Shown one piece after another: positions 28,055-38,179 of a DNA stretch of 64,000 nt. The DNA is taken from contig NZ_JADIIO010000001.1 in NCBI RefSeq assembly GCF_015594545.1, positions 434,001 through 498,000 on the forward strand. Reading direction: 5' to 3'. The notes below the pieces were generated by a model. That model made no database searches. It was given only the letters and a program-made list of their open reading frames with translations, and had not been told where the DNA came from. The stretch comes from Staphylococcus durrellii. Its GTDB lineage: Bacteria > Bacillota > Bacilli > Staphylococcales > Staphylococcaceae. Both the position numbers and the translations under genes were made by a program. The stretch's first letter is position 1, and each line of letters starts with the position of its first letter.

Positions 28055-28086
28055 TAGTTTCGAAGCACTTAAAAAATAATTATTTA

Positions 28087-28104
28087 TATCTCTAAATCGA
28101 GATA
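28087..28104 (+). promoter_or_regulatory. Second MhqR operator, between mhqR and the first mhqE
   Basis: TATCTCTAAATCGAGATA is an inverted repeat with the same half-site TATCTC as the mhqR operator. It lies 24 bases before the first mhqE start. It could give the enzyme genes their own repression point. Confidence 0.65.
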
Positions 28105-28127
28105 AATTTATGGAAGAAGGTTTTATT

Positions 28128-29093
28128 ATGACAAACAATCAATTATTAGGAATACATCACGTAACTGCAATTACAGATGATGCAGAGCGAAATTATAATT
28201 TTTTTACTAAAGTATTAGGTATGAGATTAGTAAAAAAAACTGTTAACCAAGATGATATTTATACGTATCATACTTTTTTTGCCGATGACGTAGGTTCACC
28301 AGGTACAGACATGACATTCTTTGATTTCCCAAATGTTCCAAAAGGGGAAAGTGGAACAAATTCTATAACTAGACCATCATTTAGAGTTCCAAATGATAGC
28401 GCATTAGCTTATTATAAACAACGTTTCGATGAATTTGATGTAAAACATGATGGAATTCAAACGCTATTTGGTAAAAAGGTCTTGCCATTTGAAGAAGCAG
28501 ATGGCCAAAATTATCAACTTGTTTCTGATGAACATAATACTGGCGTAGATCCAGGTAAACCATGGCTAGAAGGACCTGTACCAACTGATAAAGCTATTTA
28601 TGGTTTAGGTCCTATTGAAATTACAGTGAGTTATTTCGATGAATTCAAACAAATTTTAGAAGGTCTTTACGGTATGGTAACTATAAATGAAGAGGATAAT
28701 ATCGCTTTACTTAATGTTGGCGAAGGAGGCAATGGTGGCCAAGTCATTTTAAGACAAGATAAAGAAAGTGACAGTGCTAAACAAGGTTATGGCGAAGTTC
28801 ATCATGTATCATTTAGAGTGAAAGATCATGATGCTATTGAATCATGGTTGCACAAATACCAAGAACAACATATTGGTAACTCAGGACTCGTTGATCGTTT
28901 TTATTTTGAAGCACTTTATGCAAGAATCGGCCATATATTATTAGAAGTTTCGACTGATGGTCCAGGATTTATGGGTGATGAACCATATGAAACACTAGGT
29001 GAAGGATTATCATTGCCACCATTTTTAGAAGAACAACGTGAATATATTGAAGCTCAAATCAGACCATTCGACACATCACGTAATAATGAATAA
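28128..29093 (+). CDS. mhqE: Ring-cleaving dioxygenase/glyoxalase MhqE, first copy
   Basis: The 321-residue protein has two VOC (glyoxalase/extradiol dioxygenase) units: GIHHVTAITDDAERNYNFF at the start, and another from about residue 155 (GLGPIEITVSYFDEFKQIL). It ends with EVHHVSFRV and LEVSTDGPGF, usual for MhqE/MhqO/MhqA. These iron-dependent enzymes open the ring of hydroquinones or handle quinone conjugates in the cytoplasm. GAAGAAGG precedes ATG 28128; the in-frame ATG at 28110 has no site. It lies directly behind an MhqR operator, and a second, divergent copy follows at 29109. Confidence 0.9.
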   Translation: MTNNQLLGIHHVTAITDDAERNYNFFTKVLGMRLVKKTVNQDDIYTYHTFFADDVGSPGTDMTFFDFPNVPKGESGTNSITRPSFRVPNDSALAYYKQRFDEFDVKHDGIQTLFGKKVLPFEEADGQNYQLVSDEHNTGVDPGKPWLEGPVPTDKAIYGLGPIEITVSYFDEFKQILEGLYGMVTINEEDNIALLNVGEGGNGGQVILRQDKESDSAKQGYGEVHHVSFRVKDHDAIESWLHKYQEQHIGNSGLVDRFYFEALYARIGHILLEVSTDGPGFMGDEPYETLGEGLSLPPFLEEQREYIEAQIRPFDTSRNNE

Positions 29094-29108
29094 GAGGTGA
29101 GTAATAAT

Positions 29109-30005
29109 ATGAGAGCAATTCAAAACATTCACCACATTTCAGCTATTGTTGGTGATCCAGAAGAAAATATCAAATTTTACAGAGATGTTTTAAAGCTAAA
29201 ATTAATCAAAAAAACCGTAAATTATGATGATCCCTCAACTTATCATTTATATTTTTCTAATGATTCAGTAGAGAATGGTACAATTTTGACTTTTTTCAAT
29301 TGGCCTAATGCTTACAAAGGTAGAGTTGGTGCTGGTCAAGTGAGTACTATTGCCTTTCGTATCCCTAAAGGTTCAAATGAGATTTGGGAACAACATTTAA
29401 CAAGTCACAATATCAAAGTGACTCGGATGAGTCTTTTTGATAGTAATGCACTTATGTTTAAAGACACACACGGCTTATCATTAGCGCTTGTGGAAGATTC
29501 TGAAGCAAGAGATACTGATGATATCATTGGATTCCACGGTGTGACTATGTTATCTGAAAACCCAGAACAAACTATTAAACTGCTTACTGAAGAAATGGGT
29601 TTAAAAAAGCTTAACGATAAAAGCAATGAAACACATCTCGCTACTTTAGGTGACTGGCAACATCACGTTTTAGTTAAAAAAATATTCCCTAATGTGCCCA
29701 GTAGATGGGGCGTAGGTGTTGTGCATCATATTGCATGGTCCGTGCCAGATCAAGAAACACAATTAGAATGGAGATCCAGATTAGCAAATAAAGACTATAG
29801 ATTAACAGAAGTGAAAGAACGTTTTTATTTTAAATCCGTATATATGGCAGAACCAGGTAACATTATATTTGAATTTGCTACAGATGGACCTGGATTTACA
29901 ATAGATGAACCGATTGAAAAGTTAGGACAAAACTTAATGTTACCACCACAGCTTGAAGAACGGCGAGAAGAGTTAATACAGCAATTACCAAATATAAATG
30001 TATAA
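29109..30005 (+). CDS. Ring-cleaving dioxygenase/glyoxalase MhqE-like, second copy
   Basis: The 298-residue protein has the same two-unit VOC layout as the gene before it: IHHISAIVGDPEENIKFY at the N-terminus, IIGFHGVTMLSENPEQTIKLL in the middle, then VVHHIAWSV and FEFATDGPGF. The two copies clearly share ancestry but differ throughout, so this is not a recent duplication. AGGTGAG is spaced 7 bases from ATG 29109. The 15-base gap to the previous stop makes it one operon with mhqE and mhqD. It may act on a different quinone or phenol. Confidence 0.88.
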   Translation: MRAIQNIHHISAIVGDPEENIKFYRDVLKLKLIKKTVNYDDPSTYHLYFSNDSVENGTILTFFNWPNAYKGRVGAGQVSTIAFRIPKGSNEIWEQHLTSHNIKVTRMSLFDSNALMFKDTHGLSLALVEDSEARDTDDIIGFHGVTMLSENPEQTIKLLTEEMGLKKLNDKSNETHLATLGDWQHHVLVKKIFPNVPSRWGVGVVHHIAWSVPDQETQLEWRSRLANKDYRLTEVKERFYFKSVYMAEPGNIIFEFATDGPGFTIDEPIEKLGQNLMLPPQLEERREELIQQLPNINV

Positions 30006-30029
30006 TTTTATTAGAGGAGTTGATTTTTA

Positions 30030-30623
30030 ATGGAACACATTTTTAGAAAAGGACGAGAAGGCGTACCGACTTTATTATTGCTCCATGGTACTGGCGGAAA
30101 TGAAAAAGATTTATTGCCTTTAGCAGAATCACTCAACGCTGATTATAATGTATTAAGTGTCAGAGGAGAAGTATCTGAAGGGGGTATGAATAGATTTTTT
30201 AAACGTCATGGAGAAGGCCAATATGATGTAGCAGATTTAAAATACCGTACACAACAATTAATAGATTTTATTAAAGAAGCTGCAGGAAAATACAATTTTA
30301 ATGTAGATGAAATTATACCTGTAGGATTCTCTAATGGTTCAAATATAATTATTAGCATGATGCTTAGTGGTAAAATCTTTTTCAAAAAAGCCTTACTTTA
30401 TGCGCCACTTTATCCATTAGATATTGGTAGTGACTATGACTTTAAAGGTGTATCACTATTATTATCTATGGGTAAAAATGATCCGATTGTTCCAGTTGAA
30501 CAAAGTGAAAGATTGGAAACTGTATTTACAAATTTAGGCGCAGATGTAAAAACAGTGTGGGTAAATAGTCATGAATTAACGCCGGAAGGGATTTATTTCG
30601 GTAAAGAAGTTTTAGATAAATAA
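30030..30623 (+). CDS. mhqD: Carboxylesterase/phospholipase-like hydrolase MhqD
   Basis: The 197-residue alpha/beta hydrolase has the oxyanion-hole motif LLLHGTGGNE and a triad of Ser101 (GFSNG), Asp151 (GKNDPIV) and His181 (NSHELTP). It matches S. aureus and B. subtilis MhqD, a putative phospholipase/carboxylesterase in the quinone-stress operon whose substrate is not settled. The long match at LLPLAESLNADYNVLSVRGE supports the name. It lies 24 bases behind the second mhqE with AGAGGAG before the ATG, so it is the last clear mhq gene. Confidence 0.93.
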   Translation: MEHIFRKGREGVPTLLLLHGTGGNEKDLLPLAESLNADYNVLSVRGEVSEGGMNRFFKRHGEGQYDVADLKYRTQQLIDFIKEAAGKYNFNVDEIIPVGFSNGSNIIISMMLSGKIFFKKALLYAPLYPLDIGSDYDFKGVSLLLSMGKNDPIVPVEQSERLETVFTNLGADVKTVWVNSHELTPEGIYFGKEVLDK

Positions 30624-30709
30624 TATTAGTGTGCCGTTGATTTGGAAAAAGCTATTAGTTGCTCTATAATCTATTAAGGTTTTTGAATTCATGAAAAGGG
30701 ATGTGCAGT

Positions 30710-31261
30710 ATGACACAAAATACAGCATTATTAGTTATGGACATGCAAAATGGCATTGTTAATGGACTAGACGGCAAAGATAAAGTTATCGAGGCAAATC
30801 GACGTGCGATAGAGAAAGCGCGCCAACAAGATATTTCAGTAATATTTGTCAGAGTTGCATTTTCACAAGGTTTACTAGAAATTGCACCAAACAATAAAAT
30901 GTTTGGACCTATGCGCGAGAAACAAGCACCAATGGAAAAAGACAGTGAAGCAACGCAAATTCATGCAGATTTAAACAGACAAGAGCATGAGCCTATTGTT
31001 ACAAAACATCGATTAAGTGCATTTACAGGAAGTAATTTAGAAGTGTTATTAAGAGGATTAGAAGTACGTCATATTGTGTTAACTGGTGTGGCTACAAGCG
31101 GTGTTGTATTATCTACTTCAGTAGAAGCGGCAGATAAAGATTTTGACATTACTATTTTAGAAGATGCTATAGGCGATAAAGAACAAGACAAACATGAATT
31201 TCTTGTAGAACGAATCTTACCACGTTATGCAACAATAACAGACGTTGAAAAATGGTCATAA
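30710..31261 (+). CDS. Isochorismatase-like family hydrolase without the usual cysteine
   Basis: The 183-residue protein has the isochorismatase-like fold: LLVMDMQNGIVNG with the catalytic Asp near the start, TKHRLSAFTGSNLEVLLRG with the conserved Lys, and LTGVATSGVVLSTSVEAAD. Cysteine hydrolases of this family (nicotinamidase type) have a Cys in this last motif. Here the position is Gly/Val, as in the true isochorismatases EntB and PhzD. The substrate is unknown. AAAGGG lies 9 bases before ATG 30710. A near-perfect palindromic terminator follows. Some S. aureus relatives lie close to mhq and fbp, so the order looks conserved. Confidence 0.82.
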   Translation: MTQNTALLVMDMQNGIVNGLDGKDKVIEANRRAIEKARQQDISVIFVRVAFSQGLLEIAPNNKMFGPMREKQAPMEKDSEATQIHADLNRQEHEPIVTKHRLSAFTGSNLEVLLRGLEVRHIVLTGVATSGVVLSTSVEAADKDFDITILEDAIGDKEQDKHEFLVERILPRYATITDVEKWS

Positions 31262-31264
31262 ATA

Positions 31265-31300
31265 AAAGGCTGAGACATATAATTATATGTCTCAGCCTTT
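31265..31300. terminator. Perfect palindromic terminator
   Basis: AAAGGCTGAGACATATAA and its exact complement form a 36-base palindrome at 31265-31300, with T-rich flanks. It separates the isochorismatase-like gene from fbp, which runs towards it. Confidence 0.85.
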
Positions 31301-31426
31301 ATTTGTATGTGAATTACAGATAAATTTTGATAATAGCAAGGCGATTAATATCTTCAAATAATATTAAAATAAAAAGTAAGATAATAAAAGAAAACTTTTT
31401 AATCACTATTTTATTAAAATCACAGA

Positions 31427-33391
31427 TTAATTTAAAAAGCGATCATGCATTAATTCTTTTAAAATTTTAATTTTTTCTTGTATTTGTTGACCAGTATTTG
31501 TGTCTCTAATTTGTTTGCGATTTAATTCTTTATCGACGACACGACGTGTAGATAATTCATCTGCACCATTCAACAATACATGTTTCTTCGAGTTAAAATG
31601 TTGGTGTGCTACTAGTTGCATACCAAATGAATTATATAGGAGCGTGTAGCCTGCGATACCAGTAGTTGATTGATATGCTTTAGAGAACCCACCATCAATT
31701 ACGATCATTTTACCATCGGCTTTAATAGGGTTTTCGCCGTCGATTTCTTTAACTGGTGTATGTCCGTTAATTATATGAGCTTCTTCAGGATTTAATCCGA
31801 AGTTTTTTAACATTTTTTTACACATTTCTACGTCTTCCCGTAAATGATAGTATGGATTTTTAGTTTCTTTATGAGCTTCTTTGTCAGCAATGAAATAACG
31901 TTCAAATGTTGTCATAGCTCGTTTTCCAAATAATGAAGAATATTTTCCTGTCCAAAGGTACCACACTAAATCTGTAGCTAAATCATCTTGCGTTTCTTTG
32001 TCATCAAATGCTTTACGGACATATTTTTCAAAATGATCTAATAAATCACGACCATAATGTTTCACGCCATCAATAGTCATAGATTCCATTTCACCATTTT
32101 TATCGACAGGGATACAACCATGAATTAATAAATTGCCGTTGTAGGGAAGGTATAAGTTACCTTTTTGCATTAAGAATGTCATATGACGTTTTAATTTTTC
32201 TGACTGTTGTACAGATAGCAATAATTTATCAATGACTTCTGCTTCCTCATCCGTTAACTCATTCGGATTTGTCGTATCGATCGTTTGGAAGCAAGTGTTT
32301 TCTAATTCATATGTTTTACCATATAATGTAGCACGATTGTTATCGTAATCTATATTTTCTAATACAAGACGTTCTTCCATATCAAAACAAGGGCGGCGTT
32401 TTATAATAGGTGCTTCTAATTTAAATTGAATAATTGCTATTGCTTGATGAATTTTAGTAATTTGTTCTATTTCACCAGTCGATGTTTGTCTATCTTCTCC
32501 GGTTTTATTTTTAGGCTTAAAGGCTTTATTATCTCCACTATAATGCTTTTCTGCAAAAGTCAGTAATGGACGTAAATTTATGCCGTAAGCGTCTTCGATA
32601 ATATCAAGGTTGTCGTAACGAGCACAAATGCGTAATAAGTTAGCTAAACAAACTTTAGAGCCTGCATATGCACCAATCCATAACACATCGTGGTTGCCCC
32701 ATTGAATATCAACAGATGGATAATTGATTAATGTTTCCATGATTTTATCAGGTTCTGGTCCACGATCATAAATATCTCCGACTACATGTAAATGATCAAC
32801 TACGAGATGTTGCACAGTAAAAGATAAACCAATTATTAAATCGTCTGATTGTTCTAATTCAATAATTTGGTTAATCAATGTATCGTAATAAGATTTTTTA
32901 TTATTGTATTTGTTACTTTTATACAATAGTTCTTCAATAATAAAGACGAAATTTGTTGGTAAAGACTTACGTACTTTGGTACGTGTATATTTCGATGAGG
33001 CATATGTAACTAATTTTATTAGTCTATGGATTGTCGTAATATACCATTCATTAAGTTCATATTTGGAAGCGAATGAATTTTTAATAAGCTTGAGCTTTTC
33101 TTCAGGATAATATACTAAAGCAGCAAAGTCATTAATCTCATTTCTTGTTAACGTATCTTGAAAAATATCATGAATTTTTGAACGTACATTACCAGAACCG
33201 TTACGCAATACGTGTTGAAATGAATGGAATTCTCCATGCAAATCGCTAACAAAATGTTCAGTACCTTTAGGTAATTCTAAAATAGATTCTAAATTTATAA
33301 TTTCAGTCGCTAACGCCTCTTTATTATTATAATTCGTCGCTAACAGATCTAAATATCTACTCTTTATGCTTTTTTCGCTCGAATTTTGCAT
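31427..33391 (-). CDS. fbp: Fructose-1,6-bisphosphatase class III
   Basis: This enzyme removes the C1 phosphate of fructose-1,6-bisphosphate in gluconeogenesis. The 654-residue protein is the long Firmicutes (class III) type, the same length as S. aureus Fbp, with a metallophosphoesterase core: [35 protein letters not shown], and INGHTPVKE and [10 protein letters not shown] further on. The start is ATG 33391, five bases after GGAGTGA; the GTG at 33400 overlaps that site. The gene stands alone. An imperfect cre-like element at 33427-33453 could link it to carbon catabolite control. Confidence 0.95.
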   Translation of the reverse strand: MQNSSEKSIKSRYLDLLATNYNNKEALATEIINLESILELPKGTEHFVSDLHGEFHSFQHVLRNGSGNVRSKIHDIFQDTLTRNEINDFAALVYYPEEKLKLIKNSFASKYELNEWYITTIHRLIKLVTYASSKYTRTKVRKSLPTNFVFIIEELLYKSNKYNNKKSYYDTLINQIIELEQSDDLIIGLSFTVQHLVVDHLHVVGDIYDRGPEPDKIMETLINYPSVDIQWGNHDVLWIGAYAGSKVCLANLLRICARYDNLDIIEDAYGINLRPLLTFAEKHYSGDNKAFKPKNKTGEDRQTSTGEIEQITKIHQAIAIIQFKLEAPIIKRRPCFDMEERLVLENIDYDNNRATLYGKTYELENTCFQTIDTTNPNELTDEEAEVIDKLLLSVQQSEKLKRHMTFLMQKGNLYLPYNGNLLIHGCIPVDKNGEMESMTIDGVKHYGRDLLDHFEKYVRKAFDDKETQDDLATDLVWYLWTGKYSSLFGKRAMTTFERYFIADKEAHKETKNPYYHLREDVEMCKKMLKNFGLNPEEAHIINGHTPVKEIDGENPIKADGKMIVIDGGFSKAYQSTTGIAGYTLLYNSFGMQLVAHQHFNSKKHVLLNGADELSTRRVVDKELNRKQIRDTNTGQQIQEKIKILKELMHDRFLN

Positions 33392-33426
33392 TGTCGTCAC
33401 TCCATTTACTTAATTCAATTCATTTT

Positions 33427-33453
33427 AACATGTTTATTAAACGCTTACATGTT
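33427..33453 (-). promoter_or_regulatory. Inverted repeat with cre-like core upstream of fbp
   Basis: AACATGT (33427-33433) and ACATGTT (33447-33453) form a perfect inverted repeat. Between and across them lies TGTAAGCGTTTAAT (minus strand), which matches the first two thirds of the cre consensus. The role is inferred. Confidence 0.4.
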
Positions 33454-33863
33454 TAATTTGCTAACTCATATAATCATTATAGGACGAATAGATGTTATTT
33501 TCTAAGAAAAGAATTTATATATCAAAAAACGTGGAAATAATGATACATTTCCTTTTATTTATAGGATAAGTAGCTCATCTTCATTATGTTACTCAAATAT
33601 AAAAAACACTGAATTAACATAGTATTTTATTAATTGAACTTCAAAATAAGGAAAATTTATGCAATTAAATTTTAATAAAAGTATAAATAAAATAATGAAA
33701 ATAATTGTATATAAACGCCTTTATATGAGTGTTTATAGCGTATTTTAGCAGCTCTTAAAAAGAGAATTTTACACTTAATTTCCCGAAAGGTGTTTTAAAA
33801 TGCTGTATGCTTTTGTATAATAATGTCATGTAACAAAATTATAGTGAAAAGGGGGATGTTGCT
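33454..33863. other. AT-rich divergent region fbp/putP
   Basis: No gene is visible. A TATAAT at 33816-33821 is a plausible -10 box for putP. A short GGAAAT/ATTTCC hairpin is at 33533-33552. AAAAGGGGGATG just before 33864 is the putP ribosome site. Confidence 0.5.
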
Positions 33864-35402
33864 ATGTTTACATTGGGAAGTACATTAGCAAGTCAGGTAA
33901 ATCCTGATTGGCGTACTTACATTATGTTATCAGTGTACTTTATCATTTTACTAGTTATTGGTTATTATGGTTATAAACAATCAACTAGTAATATTAGTGA
34001 ATACATGCTTGGTGGCAGAAGCATAGGTCCATATGTTACTGCGCTTTCCGCCGGTGCATCTGACATGAGTGGTTGGATGATTATGGGGTTGCCGGGAGAA
34101 GTTTATACGACAGGTCTTTCTGCTGCATGGTTAGCAATTGGTCTAACGATAGGCGCATACATAAATTATATAGTAGTTGCACCTAGGCTACGTGTATACA
34201 CTGAAAAAGCAGGAGATTCAATCACCCTACCTGACTTTTTTAGAAATCGTTTAAACGATAAATCAAATGTCATTAAAATAATTTCAGGTGCTATCATCGT
34301 AATATTCTTTACTTTATATACACATTCAGGCATGGTATCTGGTGGTAAATTATTTGATAGTGCGTTTGGTTTAGATTATCATTTTGGTCTTGTTTTAGTT
34401 GCAGTAATTGTAATTGCTTATACTTTCTTTGGTGGTTATTTAGCTGTTTCAATAACTGACTTTTTCCAAGGTGTAATTATGTTAATTGCAATGATAATGG
34501 TACCAATAGTTGCGATGATGCAATTAAGTGGATTAGATACTTTATCAAATGCTGCCGATTTAAAACCAACAAATTTAGATTTATTTAAAGGTACGACAAT
34601 AATAGGAATTATTTCTTTCTTCTCATGGGGGTTAGGATACTTTGGCCAACCTCATATTATCGTACGTTTTATGTCTATTAAATCAGTTAAACAATTACCA
34701 ACCGCTCGCCGATTTGGTATAGGTTGGATGGCAATTAGTTTATTAGGTGCTGTAATAGTAGGTTTAGTAGGAATAAGTTTCGTGAACGAGAGAAGTGTAG
34801 AATTAAAAGATCCTGAAACTTTATTTATTTTAATGGGACAAATATTATTCCATCCATTAGTTGGTGGGTTCTTACTTGCAGCCATTTTAGCGGCAATTAT
34901 GAGTACGATTTCATCACAATTACTTGTAACTTCGAGTTCATTAACAGAAGACTTTTATAAGTTGTTCAGAGGTGAACAAGCGGCAAAAGAGCATGAAAAG
35001 GAATTTGTGTTGGTGGGTCGTTTATCAGTAGTTTTAGTTTCAATCGTATCAATTATTATTGCATGGTCCCCAAACGATACAATTTTAAATTTAGTGGGTA
35101 ACGCTTGGGCTGGTTTTGGTGCAGCCTTTGGTCCATTAGTATTATTATCATTGTATTGGAAAGGACTAAGTCGTACTGGGGCTGTCAGTGGCATGTTATC
35201 TGGCGCAATTGTCGTTGTATTATGGATTGCTTTTGTCAAACCATTAGGAACTATAAATGATTTCTTTAATTTATACGAAATTATTCCAGGTTTCTTGACT
35301 AGTTTAATCGTGACAGTTGTAATTAGTAAATTAACTAAAAAACCAGATCTTGATGTTGAAGCTGATATAAATGATGTTAAACAAATAATTAAAAATACTT
35401 AA
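33864..35402 (+). CDS. putP: High-affinity sodium/proline symporter PutP
   Basis: PutP imports L-proline with sodium for osmotic balance and as an energy or nitrogen source. The 512-residue product equals S. aureus PutP in length and has about 13 membrane segments. It contains [20 protein letters not shown] and [10 protein letters not shown] in the N-terminal sodium-binding region, [15 protein letters not shown], and [19 protein letters not shown] in the helix with the conserved Ser/Thr pair. AAAAGGGGGA precedes the ATG. It is a single-gene unit with a terminator about 210 bases downstream, so a long 3' untranslated region is likely. Confidence 0.95.
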   Translation: MFTLGSTLASQVNPDWRTYIMLSVYFIILLVIGYYGYKQSTSNISEYMLGGRSIGPYVTALSAGASDMSGWMIMGLPGEVYTTGLSAAWLAIGLTIGAYINYIVVAPRLRVYTEKAGDSITLPDFFRNRLNDKSNVIKIISGAIIVIFFTLYTHSGMVSGGKLFDSAFGLDYHFGLVLVAVIVIAYTFFGGYLAVSITDFFQGVIMLIAMIMVPIVAMMQLSGLDTLSNAADLKPTNLDLFKGTTIIGIISFFSWGLGYFGQPHIIVRFMSIKSVKQLPTARRFGIGWMAISLLGAVIVGLVGISFVNERSVELKDPETLFILMGQILFHPLVGGFLLAAILAAIMSTISSQLLVTSSSLTEDFYKLFRGEQAAKEHEKEFVLVGRLSVVLVSIVSIIIAWSPNDTILNLVGNAWAGFGAAFGPLVLLSLYWKGLSRTGAVSGMLSGAIVVVLWIAFVKPLGTINDFFNLYEIIPGFLTSLIVTVVISKLTKKPDLDVEADINDVKQIIKNT

Positions 35403-35614
35403 TTTTGTTGCAAATGGTGTTAATCGAATTAAAGGGGTTTAAAGCTTTTAACACTATTATGGAGAAATTATTATAACTTATGTGATTTTAAGAACGTTTA
35501 TGTTGCTAAAATGTAAGGGGCATGATAGCAATTTATAACAACTATCGGTCTAATTGTTAGTAGTGTTTTATAGTGCAGAACAATCATTATAAATCACAAA
35601 CAATACCGAAATCA

Positions 35615-35653
35615 AAACAACCTAGCAGATATATAATCTGTTAGGTTGTTTTT
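35615..35653 (+). terminator. Terminator downstream of putP
   Basis: AAACAACCTAGCAGAT (35615-35630) pairs with ATCTGTTAGGTTGTTT (35635-35650) with one mismatch and T residues follow. It lies 213 bases after the putP stop. Confidence 0.75.
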
Positions 35654-35882
35654 GTTTAATAATTTTTGAAAAAATATAGCGATATTAATTTATTTATATT
35701 ATAAAGCTATATATTGTAAGGCTCGCTTTCATATGTACAGCTCCATCATGTACTTTTCGGTTTGTCCTGTTTTTCCAGTATTATCGTTAACTATACTTCA
35801 TATTTATGTCGGAACAAGGTACGTTGGTATTATTTTATAGATAGGCTAAATTCAGTTGTTTTATAACTTTAAAATAAAGAAA
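35654..35882. other. Gap between putP terminator and dedA terminator
   Basis: No gene seen. A minus-strand run near 35730-35790 reads open for only about 20 codons (including NTGKTGQTEKYMMELYI) and has stops on both sides, so it may be a gene scrap or chance. Confidence 0.4.
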
Positions 35883-35925
35883 AAAGGCAATTTCTATTTG
35901 GATATAATAGAAATTGCCTTTTATA
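35883..35925 (-). terminator. Terminator of the dedA-type gene
   Basis: AAAGGCAATTTCTATT (35883-35898) pairs perfectly with AATAGAAATTGCCTTT (35906-35921). On the minus strand the stem runs into a T-run. Confidence 0.85.
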
Positions 35926-35938
35926 GTCTTAAATATTG

Positions 35939-36547
35939 TTATTCAACTCTACGACGTTTCAGTAGATGATAAATAATGTAAACAATAATGATAAATATAA
36001 TGATATACATAATGAATGAATAAGTGTGTAAAGCGTTCATTAAGACATCCCAACTACTACTTAATAATTTACCTAAGTATATAAGTAGGAAATTCCAAAT
36101 AGTAGTACCTATAAGTGATAAAAGCATAAATTTCACTATATTCATTCTGTTAATGCCGGCAGGAATAGTAATTAACACTCTTAATACGGGAATGAATCTA
36201 CAAATGAATACCGCAAAAGAGCCGTAATGCTTAAACCAATCATTGGCTTTTGCTACATCCTTACCTCTAAGTTTAATCCATTTACCATACTTATCAACAA
36301 ATCGGTACAAACGTTGTTCGGAAACAAGTCTGCTTATATAATACAATATTAATAAACCTACGAAAGAGGCAACTGTAGAAATAATAAATAATACTGGAAT
36401 AGATAAATCGGATTTTTCAGATAATAGACCTGCAAATGTCAAAATAATTTCCGATGGTATAAATGGTAATATGTTTTCTAATAAAATTAATATCGCTATG
36501 GCAACATAACCCCATGAGCGAATGAATTCAGTTATTATTTGTTCCAT
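35939..36547 (-). CDS. DedA-family membrane protein
   Basis: The 202-residue protein belongs to the DedA/VTT (SNARE-associated) family, with four to five hydrophobic segments. It has ILLENILPFIPSEIILTFAG at the N-terminus with the conserved Glu and Pro, and the FICRFIPVLRVLITIPAGINRM arginine motif typical of the family. Recent work shows DedA proteins recycle lipid carriers such as undecaprenyl phosphate or phosphatidylethanolamine across the membrane; which lipid is handled here cannot be told. The C-terminus is basic (LKRRRVE). AAAGGAGAT lies before the ATG. It is a single-gene unit. Confidence 0.88.
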   Translation of the reverse strand: MEQIITEFIRSWGYVAIAILILLENILPFIPSEIILTFAGLLSEKSDLSIPVLFIISTVASFVGLLILYYISRLVSEQRLYRFVDKYGKWIKLRGKDVAKANDWFKHYGSFAVFICRFIPVLRVLITIPAGINRMNIVKFMLLSLIGTTIWNFLLIYLGKLLSSSWDVLMNALHTYSFIMYIIIFIIIVYIIYHLLKRRRVE

Positions 36548-36754
36548 ACCTTAATAAAAATCTCCTTTTAATAATACATAAACGAAAACAGTCAACTTTT
36601 GCCAACTATTCACTAATTATAAGCTATTTTAATATAAAATGTATAATATTATTGTTATGAAATTGAAGAAGCGCATTTATAATAGTTCGCCAAGGCTATA
36701 TTAAAAAATGAAAGAAATTTTATCGATAATAGTAATTTTTATTGAAAAAAGCAT

Positions 36755-36768
36755 TGTAAACGCTTACA
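36755..36768 (+). promoter_or_regulatory. cre site upstream of the MFS gene
   Basis: TGTAAACGCTTACA fits the CcpA cre consensus fully and is itself a palindrome but for the central bases. It lies about 75 bases before the ATG, close to TATGATAAT, a likely -10 region. It predicts glucose repression. Confidence 0.75.
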
Positions 36769-36843
36769 CATTATGATAATATCATTAAAAAGAATAAACA
36801 ATAGGTCATATGATGAGTTGGCTTAAAAGAAAGTTGGGTAACA

Positions 36844-38112
36844 ATGAAAGAAAAAAGAAGTAACGTTAGATGGTATTTTGCTATCACATTCTTTATTATA
36901 GGGATTATTGCTTACATGGATAGATCTAATATCTCAGTTATAGCAAAACCAATGATGGAAGATTTAAATATGAATAAAACACATTTTGGATTACTTGCAT
37001 CATTATTCTCATTAGGTTATGCATTAATGCAAGTTCCTTCTGGGTTTTTAGCAGAAAAATACGGCCCTAAAAAAATGTTGACGATTGCATTAGTTTGGTG
37101 GAGCGCATTTACAATTTTGACTGGTGCGGTAAAAAATCACGGTATGCTATATACAGTTCGTTTCTTATTTGGTGTAGGGGAAGCACCAATGTATCCTTCA
37201 AATGCGGTATTTAACTCATTTTGGTTTGCTAAGGGTGAAAAAGGCCGTGCCTCAAGTATGCTGTTAGCTGGCTCCTATTTTGGTCCAGTAATTGCACCGC
37301 TCATTACAATCGCAATTTATAATGCTTTTGGTTGGCAAGCAGTATTCTACATATTCGGTGCGGTTGGATTAATAATTGCTGTGTTGTGGACAATCATTGC
37401 TAAAGATTTACCAGAGCAACACAAAATGGTGAATGAAGCGGAAAAAGAATACATTATGAACAATCGTGACATTGTTTCTACTGAAAAATCAGTTGCACCT
37501 TGGAATAACTTCTTAAGAAGATTTAGTTTTTATGCATTAGCTGCACAATACTTTGTAGTTCAGTTCGTAATCTCATTATTCTTAATTTGGTTACCTACTT
37601 ATTTAACAGAACAGCATGGAGTTCAACTTAAAGATTTAGGGTTTGCTTCGGGTGCGCCTTGGTTAGTAATGTTTATCTTGATATTAACTGCTGGAACTGT
37701 GTCAGATAAAATTTTACAACAAGGTAAATCTAAATTTATGGCTCGAGGCGTAATAGCAATTATTGGTTTCGTTGTATTTTGTATTGCTTTATTCTTCGCG
37801 CTTAAAACAGATAATCTTGTAGCTAACGTTATATGGTTATCATTATGTTTAGGCGGAATTGGTATTTCAATGGGTATGAGCTGGGCTGCAGCTACAGACT
37901 TAGGACGTAACTTTGCCGGGACAGTATCTGGTTGGATGAACATGTGGGGCAATATAGGTGCTTTACTAAGCCCACTACTAGCAGGTTTCTTCGCCGATAG
38001 AATTGGTTGGAATAACACATTAATGCTTATCATGGTTCCTGTAGTATTCGCTATAATAATGTGGTTCTTTGTTAAACCGGATAGATCATTGGTTCAAGAT
38101 AAGACTCAATAA
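36844..38112 (+). CDS. MFS transporter of the sugar-acid (glucarate/galactonate/hexuronate) family
   Basis: The 422-residue protein has twelve predicted membrane helices and the anion:cation symporter signature YMDRSNISVIAKPMMEDLN, VPSGFLAEKYGPKK and GVGEAPMYPSNAVFNSFWF. Relatives in the ExuT, GudP and DgoT group import hexuronates, glucarate, galactarate or galactonate with protons. The cargo cannot be fixed here. A perfect cre upstream fits a catabolic sugar-acid importer, and gluconate and glucuronide genes lie further along. The following monooxygenase gene, 67 bases on, is probably in the same operon. The ribosome site is weak (GTTGGG). Confidence 0.82.
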   Translation: MKEKRSNVRWYFAITFFIIGIIAYMDRSNISVIAKPMMEDLNMNKTHFGLLASLFSLGYALMQVPSGFLAEKYGPKKMLTIALVWWSAFTILTGAVKNHGMLYTVRFLFGVGEAPMYPSNAVFNSFWFAKGEKGRASSMLLAGSYFGPVIAPLITIAIYNAFGWQAVFYIFGAVGLIIAVLWTIIAKDLPEQHKMVNEAEKEYIMNNRDIVSTEKSVAPWNNFLRRFSFYALAAQYFVVQFVISLFLIWLPTYLTEQHGVQLKDLGFASGAPWLVMFILILTAGTVSDKILQQGKSKFMARGVIAIIGFVVFCIALFFALKTDNLVANVIWLSLCLGGIGISMGMSWAAATDLGRNFAGTVSGWMNMWGNIGALLSPLLAGFFADRIGWNNTLMLIMVPVVFAIIMWFFVKPDRSLVQDKTQ

Positions 38113-38179
38113 TTGATTATTTTGCTCTTTGATAATAAGCTAGTGTAATAATTTAAAACCTGCTAAGGAGGAACGTTTT

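Noticed and set aside
35730-35790. Short coding-like run between putP and the dedA-type gene
   Set aside because: Only about 20 codons, stops on both sides, no start signal.
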